38,013 nucleotides of DNA from positions 1 to 38,013 of the forward strand of contig JAIMAU010000018.1 in NCBI GenBank assembly GCA_023511795.1. The letters are read 5' to 3'. Positions 9,560-18,434 of this stretch are shown in pieces (within the stretch, counting starts at the first letter, position 1; each line of letters opens with the position of its first letter). The translations under genes and the position numbers were made by a program. The notes below the pieces were generated by a model. It was given only the letters and a program-made list of their open reading frames with translations. It was not told where the DNA came from and made no database searches. Source of the DNA: Armatimonadota bacterium (lineage in GTDB: Bacteria > Armatimonadota > UBA5829 > DTJY01).

Positions 9560-10585
9560 CTATGCCAGCTCCTGACTTAGCCTCCTAAGTCCCTCCAACG
9601 CTGCAAATGCCCTGCCTGAGTGAATGGATTCTAAAGCTAGTGCTATTCCGTCTTGTATTGTTGGTACTTTGTTAGAGATCATTAGAGCAGCGCCGGCGTT
9701 CAGAGCAACAATGTCTAACCTGGGCCCTGGCACTCCTCTCAAGACATCTTCAACAATCTTCGCACTCTGAGAGGCTTCCTCACCTTGGGTTAGATTTTCA
9801 ACGGTCGTACTACTTAAGCCGAAGTCATTTGGGGATATTTCAAACGTTTCTACTACACCATTTCGAAGCTCAGTGACTTTGGTTTTCCCCAGCGTTGATA
9901 GTTCGTCAATACCATCGAAGCCATGAACTACTATTGCGCGTTCACTACCTAGCCTCCGGAGTGCTGCTGCCATCAGCTCGGTAAGACGTGGCTCCGAGAC
10001 CCCGATGAGCTGCCTCTTTGCGCCGGCTGGATTCGTTAATGGCCCTAAAATATTAAACACTGTGCGTATGCCAATTTCTCTACGCGGGACGACCGCGTGC
10101 TTCATCGAAGGATGGTGCGCTGGTGCGAACATAAAGCCAATGCCGACTTTATCTATGCACATTGCTACTTTATCGGGAGAGAGGTTAATATTTACCCCAA
10201 GTGCTTCCAGGACGTCTGCGCTTCCACATTTGCTTGACATGGCGCGGTTTCCATGTTTGGCAACTGCAACTCCGGCACCTGCAACTACGAAGGCAGCGGT
10301 CGTGGAGATGTTGAAAGTGTTCAGATGGTCGCCCCCTGTTCCACACGTATCAACCAAGCTGTCTGGCTCACACTTCGTGGGTATCTTAACGCTTTTCTCC
10401 CGCATTACCCGCGCAAAGCCAGTTACTTCATCAACCGTTTCTCCCTTCATTCGCAAAGCGGTGATTAGGCTTGCGATTTGGGACGGCGTTGCAGCACCGT
10501 CCATAATCTCTTCCATGACAGCAGCGGCTTCTTCCTCTGTTAAATCAATCCCCTCAACGACTTTCTTTATAGCTTCCTTAATCAT
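9560..10585 (-). CDS. trpD: Anthranilate phosphoribosyltransferase
   Basis: TrpD attaches phosphoribose from PRPP to anthranilate. The 341-residue protein has the PRPP loop DTCGTGGDHLNTFNIST (about residues 81-97), the KHGNRAMSSKCGSAD segment and the second metal-binding motif (VHGFDGIDEL). It is a stand-alone enzyme, not fused to TrpG. A purine-rich GGTGAGGGGG precedes the ATG. The 144 bases between trpG and this gene hold only a nine-codon reading frame (about 10613-10642 on this strand), which I do not call. Confidence 0.96.
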   Translation of the reverse strand: MIKEAIKKVVEGIDLTEEEAAAVMEEIMDGAATPSQIASLITALRMKGETVDEVTGFARVMREKSVKIPTKCEPDSLVDTCGTGGDHLNTFNISTTAAFVVAGAGVAVAKHGNRAMSSKCGSADVLEALGVNINLSPDKVAMCIDKVGIGFMFAPAHHPSMKHAVVPRREIGIRTVFNILGPLTNPAGAKRQLIGVSEPRLTELMAAALRRLGSERAIVVHGFDGIDELSTLGKTKVTELRNGVVETFEISPNDFGLSSTTVENLTQGEEASQSAKIVEDVLRGVPGPRLDIVALNAGAALMISNKVPTIQDGIALALESIHSGRAFAALEGLRRLSQELA

Positions 10586-10729
10586 GCAATCCCCCTCACC
10601 CAGGATAGAAATTTTTCACAATATTACTTATATTGTTTGATTAAATACTTCATATATTTTTCCCTTAGGGTGGTCATACAATTTGCACTAAAGCCTCTTT
10701 TGCCCCTTCCTCATTGAATGTCTTTAGAG

Positions 10730-11299
10730 CTACACTTTCATTGCCAAGAAGTTTCTGAGCAGTTCTTTTCCGTGCTCTGTGAGGATTGATTCAGGATGGA
10801 ATTGTACCCCTTCGATTATAAACTCCCGATGCCGAATGCCCATAATCTCGCCAATGCCGGTCTCTGCACTGATTTCCAAGCAAGCCGGAAGAGTTTCGCG
10901 TTTGATGATGAGGGAATGGTATCTAGTTGCTCGAAATGGATTTGGCACGTCTTTGAAAATGCCCTTGCCATCATGGTAAATCATCGAAGTTTTTCCATGC
11001 ATTAGTCGCTCAGCCCGAACTATATCACCGCCAAATGCATATCCGATGCTTTGATGGCCAAGGCATACGCCCAGGATGGGAACCTTTCCGGCAAAGTGCT
11101 TGATTGTTTCAACAGAGATACCCGCTTCTTTCGGGCTACACGGCCCAGGCGAAATCACGATTTTATCTGGCTTAAGGTGTTCAATTTCCTCAATTGTTAT
11201 TTTGTCGTTTCGGAAAACTTTGAGCTCTTCGCCCATCTCGCCTAGATATTGCACTAAATTGTAAGTAAAGCTATCGTAGTTATCAATCATTAGAATCAT
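10730..11299 (-). CDS. trpG: Anthranilate synthase component II (glutamine amidotransferase)
   Basis: TrpG supplies ammonia from glutamine to TrpE. The 189-residue class I amidotransferase has the nucleophile Cys in GVCLGHQS and the His-Glu pair in FHPES. The ATG at 11299 is preferred over an in-frame TTG six bases upstream because GGAG lies 8 bases before it and the protein then starts [14 protein letters not shown], as the family does. It sits 89 bases downstream of trpE and may also serve p-aminobenzoate synthesis, as many TrpG/PabA proteins do; no pabB is in the window. Confidence 0.95.
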   Translation of the reverse strand: MILMIDNYDSFTYNLVQYLGEMGEELKVFRNDKITIEEIEHLKPDKIVISPGPCSPKEAGISVETIKHFAGKVPILGVCLGHQSIGYAFGGDIVRAERLMHGKTSMIYHDGKGIFKDVPNPFRATRYHSLIIKRETLPACLEISAETGIGEIMGIRHREFIIEGVQFHPESILTEHGKELLRNFLAMKV

Positions 11300-11388
11300 C
11301 GGCAAAACTCCAAATAAAAATACCCAACAAGCAATTACTCAGCTTTTGCAACAATACCTATTTCCTTGTTTCAGACCTCTTAGCCAGT

Positions 11389-12870
11389 CTAATCTAACCC
11401 TTTTTCAGCAAGTTCAATGGCTTTCATTAATGCCCCAGCTTTATTCATGCACTCGCGGTATTCTAGCTCCGGGACAGAATCGGCAACAATTCCAGCGCCA
11501 GCCTGCATGTGGGCGATTCCATCTTTAACAAGAATTGTGCGGATGGTGATGCACGTATCTATATTTCCAGAGAAACTAAAGTAGCCGATTGCGCCAGCAT
11601 ATGTTCCGCGCTTAGTTGGTTCAAGCTCTTCGATTATTTCCATTGCACGAATTTTTGGCGCTCCGGAGACCGTGCCTGCCGGGAACGTCGCTCTGAGCAC
11701 ATCGAACTGGTCTAAGCCATCGGCAAGTTGGCCCCGGACGTTCGAGACTATATGCATAACGTGGGAGTAGCGTTCAATAACCATTAGCTCGTCAACGGTC
11801 ACCGTACCGTATTTGCAGACGCGGCCAATGTCGTTGCGACCTAAGTCTACTAACATGATATGCTCAGCTCGTTCTTTTTCGTCGGCAAGAAGTTCTTTCT
11901 CCAATGCCTTATCTTCTTCATCGTTCTTGCCCCTGGGCCGCGTTCCCGCAATCGGGCGTGTAGTAACCACTCCCCTGTCTTCGGTCACTAGAATTTCGGG
12001 CGACGAACCAATCAACTTTACGTCATCATAGAAGAGATAATACATATAAGGAGATGGGTTCACTGAGCGTAGCGCACGATATACATCGAAAGGATCCGCG
12101 CTGAGCGGTGCTGACAGTCTCTGTGAAAGCACAACTTGAATGACGTCGCCAGCTTTGATGTACTCCTTAGCTATTTCAACTGCTTTCTCATACTCCTCCT
12201 GCGTCATGTTCGCCGACGGCTTCAAATCGGAGGGAGCCTCTGCTGGCTTTTCTGATAATGATAGAGGCTGGCGTAACCGCTGGACAATTTCCTCGATTTT
12301 CTCCACGGCTAAGTCATAAGTTGTCGCCGGGTCCGAACCAACCTCAGGATTGCAGATAACTTTCAACCTATGCTTTAGATGGTCAAAAACGACAAATATG
12401 TCGGTGAATATGAAGAAGCAATCCGGGATATTTAAATCATCAATAGTATCGTCTGGCAGTTCCTCAAAGAACCGGACCATATCATAGCCGATATATCCAA
12501 CAGCACCACCGCAGAACCTAGGAAGTGTTGGATCATCCACCCACTTGTACTTTGAAAGCAAGTTCTTAAGAATATGGAGTGGGTCTTGGCCTTGCTCCAG
12601 CGTAACTTTATCTGCCCTCATGCGTTGGATAATTTGCACATCACGGCCTTTGCTTTTAAAAACTAGGAAAGGGTCTGTGCCGAGAAATGAGTACCTTGCA
12701 AGACGCTCGCCGCCTTCCACGCTTTCAAGAAGGAATGAATACTTTCCACGAGCGATCTTCCGGTAGGCAGAAACTGGCGTTTCCATATCGGCGATTATAT
12801 CGCGGTAAACGGGAACTAGATTCCCAAACTCCGACCGGCGAATAAATTCCTCTTTAGTGGGGTAATACAT
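11389..12870 (-). CDS. trpE: Anthranilate synthase component I
   Basis: TrpE aminates chorismate to make anthranilate, the committed step. The tryptophan feedback-inhibition element LLESVEGGERLARYSF is intact, so the enzyme should be feedback controlled. Catalytic-domain signatures AGTRPRG, VDLGRNDIGRV and TVSGAPKIRA are present. I start at the ATG at 12870 (493 residues) because GGAGAG lies 8 bases upstream. An ATG at 12924 would add 18 residues, but it falls about 5 bases from the predicted transcription start and lacks a ribosome site. It is the first gene of trpEGDCFBA. Confidence 0.95.
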   Translation of the reverse strand: MYYPTKEEFIRRSEFGNLVPVYRDIIADMETPVSAYRKIARGKYSFLLESVEGGERLARYSFLGTDPFLVFKSKGRDVQIIQRMRADKVTLEQGQDPLHILKNLLSKYKWVDDPTLPRFCGGAVGYIGYDMVRFFEELPDDTIDDLNIPDCFFIFTDIFVVFDHLKHRLKVICNPEVGSDPATTYDLAVEKIEEIVQRLRQPLSLSEKPAEAPSDLKPSANMTQEEYEKAVEIAKEYIKAGDVIQVVLSQRLSAPLSADPFDVYRALRSVNPSPYMYYLFYDDVKLIGSSPEILVTEDRGVVTTRPIAGTRPRGKNDEEDKALEKELLADEKERAEHIMLVDLGRNDIGRVCKYGTVTVDELMVIERYSHVMHIVSNVRGQLADGLDQFDVLRATFPAGTVSGAPKIRAMEIIEELEPTKRGTYAGAIGYFSFSGNIDTCITIRTILVKDGIAHMQAGAGIVADSVPELEYRECMNKAGALMKAIELAEKGLD

Positions 12871-12935
12871 GCCCGGCTCTCCAATTTCAAGAGGTTGGTT
12901 TAGCTTAAGCTTTCCAACCATCATGTTGTTTCCGT

Positions 12936-12965
12936 ATTGTAGCAGAAATAATGTATGCTGGTCAA
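12936..12965 (-). promoter_or_regulatory. σ70-type promoter of the trp operon
   Basis: On the minus strand TTGACC (12960-12965) is separated by exactly 18 bases from TACAAT (12936-12941). Transcription should start near 12929, leaving a leader of about 59 bases before the chosen trpE ATG. That leader is too short for a conventional attenuator, and I see no Trp-codon leader peptide, T-box or GAG/UAG repeat array. Confidence 0.75.
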
Positions 12966-13005
12966 TGTCCGTAGGGCATTGCTTCTAAAAATCCAAGCAC
13001 ATGTG

Positions 13006-13014
13006 TGGTATAAT
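13006..13014 (+). promoter_or_regulatory. Extended -10 promoter of the Nudix gene
   Basis: The plus strand reads TGGTATAAT: a perfect TATAAT (13009-13014) with the TGn extension. The matching -35 position (about 12986-12991) is weak, as is common with extended -10 elements. It lies back to back with the trpE promoter, 41 bases away. Confidence 0.7.
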
Positions 13015-13055
13015 TGCCAAAATAGGACACGGAGGATGCTAATCTGAGTGCAAAA

Positions 13056-13469
13056 ATGGAAGGCAAACAGCCCATACCTGCAGTAGCTGCCATTATCGTG
13101 GAAGAAGGAAAGTTGCTACTTATAAGACGTGGAGCCGAACCAAACAAAGACAAATGGTCGATTCCTGGCGGCAGCGTTCAATGGGGTGAACCACTCAAGG
13201 AAGCCGTTAAGCGAGAAGTTCGAGAGGAAACCGGTTTGGATGTAGAGGTGGGTAAAATTGCAGGAGTTTTCGACCTCATTGTTCGTGATGAAGCAGGCAA
13301 CGTAGCATATCACTATGTCATTATTGACTTTTTTGCAAAGCCTGTTGGTGGAAAGCTAATCCCAGGCGATGACGCCGTACAAGTGCGATGGGTGCCAATT
13401 GAGCAAGTTGGCGAGTATGAGCTTTCGACGTTCCTAATGTCTCGGCTGAAGCAAACGAAAGTTCTTTAA
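13056..13469 (+). CDS. Nudix hydrolase (ADP-ribose pyrophosphatase/MutT-like)
   Basis: The 137-residue protein contains a complete Nudix box, GG(x)VQWGEPLKEAVKREVREETGLDVEV, spanning about residues 35-61 with all metal-binding glutamates. Nudix enzymes hydrolyse nucleoside diphosphates linked to another moiety; the substrate cannot be told from this sequence. The ATG at 13056 has no ribosome site at normal distance, whereas GGAGG at 13031-13035 is 8 bases before an in-frame CTG at 13044. Initiation at that CTG, adding four residues, is therefore possible. It is divergent from trpE and convergent with rdgB, 34 bases away. Confidence 0.92.
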   Translation: MEGKQPIPAVAAIIVEEGKLLLIRRGAEPNKDKWSIPGGSVQWGEPLKEAVKREVREETGLDVEVGKIAGVFDLIVRDEAGNVAYHYVIIDFFAKPVGGKLIPGDDAVQVRWVPIEQVGEYELSTFLMSRLKQTKVL

Positions 13470-13503
13470 AAATCCTATCAGTGTGCGGAGATATCAACAC
13501 AAC

Positions 13504-14109
13504 CTAACCATTTTTCTCCATCATCTCGATTAACAATTGCTTGGCTGCTTGGATTGCTTTCGCCCGATGGCTTATTTTGTTTTTCTCCGCGGGAGGAAGC
13601 TCAGCCATGGTTTTGCCAATATCTGGGAGGAAAAAGATAGGATCATACCCAAAGCCATACTCGCCCCTGGGCTCGTGTGCAATACGGCCCTCGCAAGTGC
13701 CCTCAACAACCACTGTGTATCCATCTGGCCTAGCAATCGCTATTGCCGCGCGGAACCTTGCAGTCCTCTTGCCCTCTGGCACGCCATCCATTAACTGAAG
13801 AATGAGCATATATTTATCGCGGTCACTCGCTCCCTGTCCGGCAAACCTGTTCGAAAGTACGCCTGGTCGACCACCGAGTGCGTCAACCTCTAGGCCTGAG
13901 TCATCCGCGAGAGCAACTTTCCCAGTGGCTTTTGCTGCTTCAAGCGCCTTAATTGTGGCATTTTCAGCGAAAGTTGCGCCTGTTTCCTGGGGTTCTGGTA
14001 TTCCAGGAAAATCAGCAAGGGAGAGTATCCGAATCGGTAGATCGGCAAGCATAGCACGGATTTCCTCAACCTTTTTCAGATTTCTTGTTGCGAGAACGAT
14101 TTCGCGCAT
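13504..14109 (-). CDS. rdgB: XTP/dITP diphosphatase (non-canonical purine NTP pyrophosphatase)
   Basis: RdgB/HAM1 removes inosine and xanthosine triphosphates from the nucleotide pool. The 201-residue protein shows the N-terminal TRNLKKVEEI substrate motif, the metal and base region DDSGLEVDALGGRPGVLS, FGYDPIFFLP, and the C-terminal SHRAKA motif. It follows rph by 57 bases; an rph-rdgB pairing is common in bacteria and joins RNA and nucleotide quality control. It is the last gene of the amidase-gerMN-murI-rph-rdgB string. Confidence 0.95.
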   Translation of the reverse strand: MREIVLATRNLKKVEEIRAMLADLPIRILSLADFPGIPEPQETGATFAENATIKALEAAKATGKVALADDSGLEVDALGGRPGVLSNRFAGQGASDRDKYMLILQLMDGVPEGKRTARFRAAIAIARPDGYTVVVEGTCEGRIAHEPRGEYGFGYDPIFFLPDIGKTMAELPPAEKNKISHRAKAIQAAKQLLIEMMEKNG

Positions 14110-14166
14110 GGGGAACTCTTTCGACAGTAAAAATCAAAGTTATGGAAAAACTATATCCTTTTCGCC

Positions 14167-14892
14167 TTAAATAAGATTACCAAGTACCGATTTTTGAATC
14201 TCAAAGAGTTCCTTTATGCCCTTCTCCGCCAAATCAAGCAGTTTACCCAGCTTTTGGCGCGAGAAAGGCATACCTTCTGCAGTACCTTGTACTTCGACAA
14301 TCTTGCCGCTTGCTGTCATTGCAAGGTTTAAATCTACCGCTGCAACCGAATCTTCAGAATAGTTCAAATCGAGGAGCTCTTCACCGCCAACGATTCCAAC
14401 GCTTATTGCCGCAAGCTGGTCTGTTATAATTGATGTTTTAATCAATTGCTCCTTTTTTAGCCAGTCAACTGCTTCCACGAGAGCCACATATGCTCCTGTA
14501 ACTGAAGCTGTTCGAGTACCGCCATCCGCCTGAATGACGTCACAATCCATCCAAACTGTACGCTCACCTAATCCTTTTAAATCAACCACAGATCGCAGGG
14601 CGCGGCCAACTAGGCGTTGTATCTCCATTGTTCGACCTGCAAGTTGGCCCCGCGATATATCGCGAACATTCCGAGTTCGGCACGAACGTGGTAGCATGCC
14701 ATACTCGGCTGTAACCCACCCAGTTCCTGAACCCTTCAGGAATGGCGGGACCTTTTCCTCCACAGAAGCTGTGCAAATGACGCGCGTGTTGCCAATCTCA
14801 ATGAGGCACGACCCTTCAGCATATTGTATATATCCTCTGGTAATTTTCACAGGGCGGATTTCGTCGTTTGCTCGACCGTCTTCTCTTGCCAT
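14167..14892 (-). CDS. rph: Ribonuclease PH
   Basis: RNase PH is the phosphate-dependent exonuclease that trims tRNA 3' ends. The 241-residue protein has the family's opening (RPVKITRGY), [18 protein letters not shown] with the phosphate-binding arginines, and the core acidic motif ([20 protein letters not shown]), plus [11 protein letters not shown] near the C terminus. The ATG at 14892 lies 46 bases inside the end of murI. Length is normal and no catalytic residue is missing. Confidence 0.95.
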   Translation of the reverse strand: MAREDGRANDEIRPVKITRGYIQYAEGSCLIEIGNTRVICTASVEEKVPPFLKGSGTGWVTAEYGMLPRSCRTRNVRDISRGQLAGRTMEIQRLVGRALRSVVDLKGLGERTVWMDCDVIQADGGTRTASVTGAYVALVEAVDWLKKEQLIKTSIITDQLAAISVGIVGGEELLDLNYSEDSVAAVDLNLAMTASGKIVEVQGTAEGMPFSRQKLGKLLDLAEKGIKELFEIQKSVLGNLI

Positions 14893-15716
14893 TCGACTGC
14901 TCCCAATTCTTTTCCCCAGCTTACCTCGACCAAGTTTTGAATTTCCCTATTGAGAAATTTACTTCCCAAGTCAGCAAACTTTTCTGTTTTTGCTGTAGTA
15001 AAAAAAATATAGGAAGGTTCGTCCCCTGAAAAGTCCAGCAACTTACTGCTACTTAGCAGGTTTGCTGCCTCTACGACAGTTTCTTCGGCTGGGTCGATAA
15101 GCGTTATATGCTTGCCAGCAACTCGGCTGATGGCACCAGCTAAAAACGGATAATGTGTACATCCAAGTATTATAGTGCTACAGTCCGCGGATAGCAACGG
15201 TTTCATATATTCATGTGCCGCTGACTCAGCTTCTTCGGAATCTGCCATGTCTGCTTCGACAAGGGGCACAAATTTCGGGCACGCCTGCTCAACAACCATA
15301 GCAGATGGGTTAAGGCGCAGAATGGCATCCCGATATGCATGCGTATTTACTGTGCCTGTCGTCGCCAAAACCCCGATTTTGCCATCACGGGATACTCGGA
15401 GTGCAGCACGAACTCCCGCTTCAATTACTCCAATAACCGGCGTATCGGGAAAAAGCTTACGTGCGGGAGAAAGTGCGAGTGCAGAAGACATATTACAGCC
15501 CATTACGATTAATTTGGCGCCGCGTTCTATGAGGAATCTAGTGATTCCAAGTGCAAAGCTGATTATCTCATAGGGATGACGTTCGCCATAAGGAACATGT
15601 GCTTCATCGGCAAGATATATAACATTTTCACGAGGAAGTTTTTGTGAAATCTGTTTAACAACTGTTAGCCCACCAACTCCCGAATCGAAAACCCCAATCG
15701 AGCCTTTACTTTTCAA
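14847..15716 (-). CDS. murI: Glutamate racemase
   Basis: MurI makes D-glutamate for peptidoglycan. The 289-residue protein has Asp11 in FDSGVGG, the first catalytic cysteine at 74 and the second at 186 followed by His188 (LGCTHYP). The first cysteine motif is GCNMSSA rather than the usual ACNTASA: a Met replaces the conserved Thr, while the Cys and Asn are kept. The gene starts with TTG at 15716, inside the last codons of the GerMN gene (11-base overlap), and its 3' end overlaps rph by 46 bases. It fits the cell-wall theme of this cluster. Confidence 0.92.
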   Translation of the reverse strand: MKSKGSIGVFDSGVGGLTVVKQISQKLPRENVIYLADEAHVPYGERHPYEIISFALGITRFLIERGAKLIVMGCNMSSALALSPARKLFPDTPVIGVIEAGVRAALRVSRDGKIGVLATTGTVNTHAYRDAILRLNPSAMVVEQACPKFVPLVEADMADSEEAESAAHEYMKPLLSADCSTIILGCTHYPFLAGAISRVAGKHITLIDPAEETVVEAANLLSSSKLLDFSGDEPSYIFFTTAKTEKFADLGSKFLNREIQNLVEVSWGKELGAVEWQEKTVEQTTKSAL

Positions 15717-16275
15717 TCTCGTTGTTGAACCCCATTCCTGAAGAGTTTACGTCAAGTCGGCCGGATAGGTCTAGGTGACCTAGGCTACCTATTGGCTTTC
15801 CTTCGACTAGAATGCTGACCTGGCGTATCTCCGAGAATTGGCCCAGCGTGCGCAAGATTGCACCAATAAGAAGAGCCTCTCCCGTAGAACCGCCTTGGAA
15901 GTTATCGCGAAATTCATGGCTGAAGTTGACAATCGCCAGCCCATCTTTCACTTCAACTCCCAGCAGCTTTGTTCCTTCAGGAATTGGGTTCGACGGATCT
16001 TTACCGTTTCCCTGCTCGACAAGTAGTCTTAGTGCGGCCTCAATTGGGTCTTCTTTAGCAGATATTTGCTTATTTACAGGCCTGAGTTTTGGTCGGCTGT
16101 CTTCTATTTTTACATGGAAAATTTTAACTGTCTTAGGCTGCTCTGGCTGTGTACTAGCTGTAGGAGGAACTGTAGGAGTAGAGGATTCTTTCTGCTGGCT
16201 TGCCATATAAACTCCAAAAGCCACTGCAACCAAAAAAGTTAAAATTGCTAGAATTGCAAAGGATTTACTTTTCAC
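15706..16275 (-). CDS. GerMN-domain membrane-anchored protein
   Basis: The 189-residue product has an N-terminal membrane segment (about 5-24) with no lipobox cysteine, a Pro/Thr-rich linker, and a GerMN domain (about 50-175) recognisable by PEGTKLLGVEVKDGLAIVNF and STGEALLIGAIL. GerMN proteins occur in spore formers and also widely in non-sporulating bacteria, often beside cell-wall amidases. Here the GTG start overlaps the amidase stop by 4 bases, so a role with that amidase at the envelope is likely. Sporulation cannot be inferred from this gene alone. Confidence 0.82.
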   Translation of the reverse strand: MKSKSFAILAILTFLVAVAFGVYMASQQKESSTPTVPPTASTQPEQPKTVKIFHVKIEDSRPKLRPVNKQISAKEDPIEAALRLLVEQGNGKDPSNPIPEGTKLLGVEVKDGLAIVNFSHEFRDNFQGGSTGEALLIGAILRTLGQFSEIRQVSILVEGKPIGSLGHLDLSGRLDVNSSGMGFNNEIEK

Positions 16276-18140
16276 CTAGCCTCCTCGGTTACCAATACCG
16301 GTTTTTTTGCCGTTTGTGATTCCTGGGTACTTCCTTCGACATATACTTTCAACCCACGGACAATTGCCTCTGCCACTCTTTGTTGGAAGTCCGGATCGTT
16401 TAGTAGTTTTTCGTCGCCCGCATGGTTTAAATAGGCGACCTCTATTAGAGCCGCAGGAATTCCATAAGCAGTTGCTCCACGTAATACTCCAAGTCCACTC
16501 TGATAGAGCCAAAGGTCGCTCTTCACCTTTCTATCTGGTAAACCTGTAACCGCTACAACCTCTGTGTGAATGCATGTTGCAAGCGCCCGAGAATCCGGAT
16601 CCCATTTGTGAAAGTAGGTTTCTGTCCCGGAAACTGAGTTCATCTTACCACAAGAGTTATTGTGAATGCTAATAAAAATGTCGGCAGAATGCCGCCTAGC
16701 AAACTCAGGTCTTGCGGAAACTTCCAAATAGGTATCATTATCATCCCGCGTAAGCAGCGAGCAGGCACCTTCACTTTTCAGCAAATGGTGGACACGTTTG
16801 GCAATTTCAAGGTTGATGGTTTTTTCTAAGCTACCATTGCATCCTAGTGCCCCCCTTCCAGCCTGCCCTGGCCCACCGTGGCCAGGATCTACTACTATCA
16901 CCTTTGATGCAAGCGTTCCGCCCGATGATTTGGGGGGCTCAAGTTTCATGAGTAGCCTGTTTGAAGCCTTATCCAATCTAACTTCAGGAGCGGCAACTCG
17001 AGTTAACTCAAGGGATATCCTTACTAAATTACCATTTTGCTGTCCAGCCTGAACACTCCTAACCAACTGGTGCTCTTCCGTCCATCCATCAAAATTGCAC
17101 GCAAGGACCGCGTTCTTTATATCTAGGTACACTCGGTCTGGATGCCTAAGCAATGAAGTCTCGTATTGAATTTGCTTGCTAGCACGAACCTCCAGCTCTA
17201 TGCTCTTTGGGCTTCGGTTATGACAAATAATCGAGATTATCTCAGCAGGAGGAGGTGGAGGTTTTACTGCAAACTTGGTTGTGTCCGCAGATGCATCGGA
17301 CTTCATAACTGGCGGAGAAGGAGTAATCTCCACTTCGATGTTGCCATTAGCTTGATTTTGCTTGAAATTATTATTATTTTCCTGCTCTCCACCTAATGTT
17401 GCAACCCTACCTGCAGGAATGACATTAGAATCCCCTTCTGTTTTTAAAGTGGCAACAGGAGGCGTTATAGAAACCACAATTTTCATTGACTTTGGCGCAC
17501 TCAACGTCTTGTGCTGGAACGCGTGCGGAAGGTCGAGTACTATCCGGCCGGTTTCGCCGTCCTCGCGAATACCCGTTCGGATACTGATAGAAGTTGAGTT
17601 TCTCGTCAGATGCTCTATACTTGATGGCATATGAACCCCGGATATATCGAGAATCAGCTTTTTCTCTGAGGCCCACCGCAGCACCTTGTAAGTTACCGGA
17701 TAGCTTGTATTCACAACCAAGCGGGAGCCATCAAATTCAATGCATTCAATGCGTGCGCGTATGCTTAGGCTTTTCGATTTCTCGTTCCAGAAGGTTACTG
17801 CACCTAGCTCTTCAGCGATATCTTGTATTGGAATCATAGGGTTTCCATTGAAAATCTTCGCCTTGCAGGTGAACTTCTGGCCGCTTGCAGAGGTTATCTC
17901 GACTTCCTGACATTCATCCTGCTGTTCACCCACCAAAGAACCCCTTGCACCGAGGGCAACTAGAGAGGCAAGGGGAACATAAACGTTACTCTCTTCGCGG
18001 ATTGGTTGGATTGCAAAGTGAGTATTATGCCCAGCGATTACAAGTTTAATTGGTTCTGCGAGGAGAAACCCTTGGGCCACTAAAATGAGAATTATTAACA
18101 GAAGCAGTGCGCGCTGCACCTTGTGTTGCAATGCCTTCAC
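16272..18140 (-). CDS. N-acetylmuramoyl-L-alanine amidase with two AMIN-like domains
   Basis: This secreted zinc amidase cuts the peptide from peptidoglycan. The 622-residue product has a signal peptide (about 1-28), a copper-amine-oxidase-N-like domain (about 30-130), a first AMIN domain (about 132-226), a low-complexity Asn/Pro linker (about 227-300), a second AMIN-like domain (about 300-402) and an Amidase_3 domain (412-603). Zinc ligands are His421 (DPGHGG), Glu439 (SLEKTINLE) and His493 (SIHNNS), with catalytic Glu567 (ALIEVAY). The start is GTG at 18140; no strong ribosome site is visible. AMIN domains usually target such enzymes to the division septum. Confidence 0.92.
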   Translation of the reverse strand: MKALQHKVQRALLLLIILILVAQGFLLAEPIKLVIAGHNTHFAIQPIREESNVYVPLASLVALGARGSLVGEQQDECQEVEITSASGQKFTCKAKIFNGNPMIPIQDIAEELGAVTFWNEKSKSLSIRARIECIEFDGSRLVVNTSYPVTYKVLRWASEKKLILDISGVHMPSSIEHLTRNSTSISIRTGIREDGETGRIVLDLPHAFQHKTLSAPKSMKIVVSITPPVATLKTEGDSNVIPAGRVATLGGEQENNNNFKQNQANGNIEVEITPSPPVMKSDASADTTKFAVKPPPPPAEIISIICHNRSPKSIELEVRASKQIQYETSLLRHPDRVYLDIKNAVLACNFDGWTEEHQLVRSVQAGQQNGNLVRISLELTRVAAPEVRLDKASNRLLMKLEPPKSSGGTLASKVIVVDPGHGGPGQAGRGALGCNGSLEKTINLEIAKRVHHLLKSEGACSLLTRDDNDTYLEVSARPEFARRHSADIFISIHNNSCGKMNSVSGTETYFHKWDPDSRALATCIHTEVVAVTGLPDRKVKSDLWLYQSGLGVLRGATAYGIPAALIEVAYLNHAGDEKLLNDPDFQQRVAEAIVRGLKVYVEGSTQESQTAKKPVLVTEEAR

Positions 18141-18269
18141 CCCATGGGATAAAGTGGAAAAGAAAAATGGTTACCTTCCCTTTTTCCCATTTTCCGTTCA
18201 ACCGCTCATGCTCCGTTTTCAATAGCAGCATGAACCTCGCCAATGATGACGGGGCTGTAGATTCCCCGC

Positions 18270-18275
18270 ATTATA
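18270..18275 (-). promoter_or_regulatory. Possible -10 element upstream of the amidase operon
   Basis: The 294-base spacer 18141-18434 contains one good minus-strand TATAAT at 18270-18275. No convincing -35 hexamer lies 16-18 bases upstream. It would give a leader of about 120 bases. I see nothing else in this spacer, including no clear terminator for the phosphoesterase gene. Confidence 0.35.
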
Positions 18276-18434
18276 AATTCTGGCTTAGAATAACCCAGGC
18301 AATAGACTTAAGTATAATTTTTCCACCTGCGCCTGGATGTTCGTGCAAACACTATATCATACACTTAGACGCTCGTCCAGTGGGGCTTGTATATTTCGCT
18401 AGCCCTCCCTATTTCATTCACTTCAGAAAATTAC

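Noticed and set aside
10613-10642. Nine-codon frame (MKYLIKQYK) with a GGG before it, between trpG and trpD
   Set aside because: Too short, has no Trp codons and no terminator/antiterminator pair, so it is not a convincing attenuator peptide.
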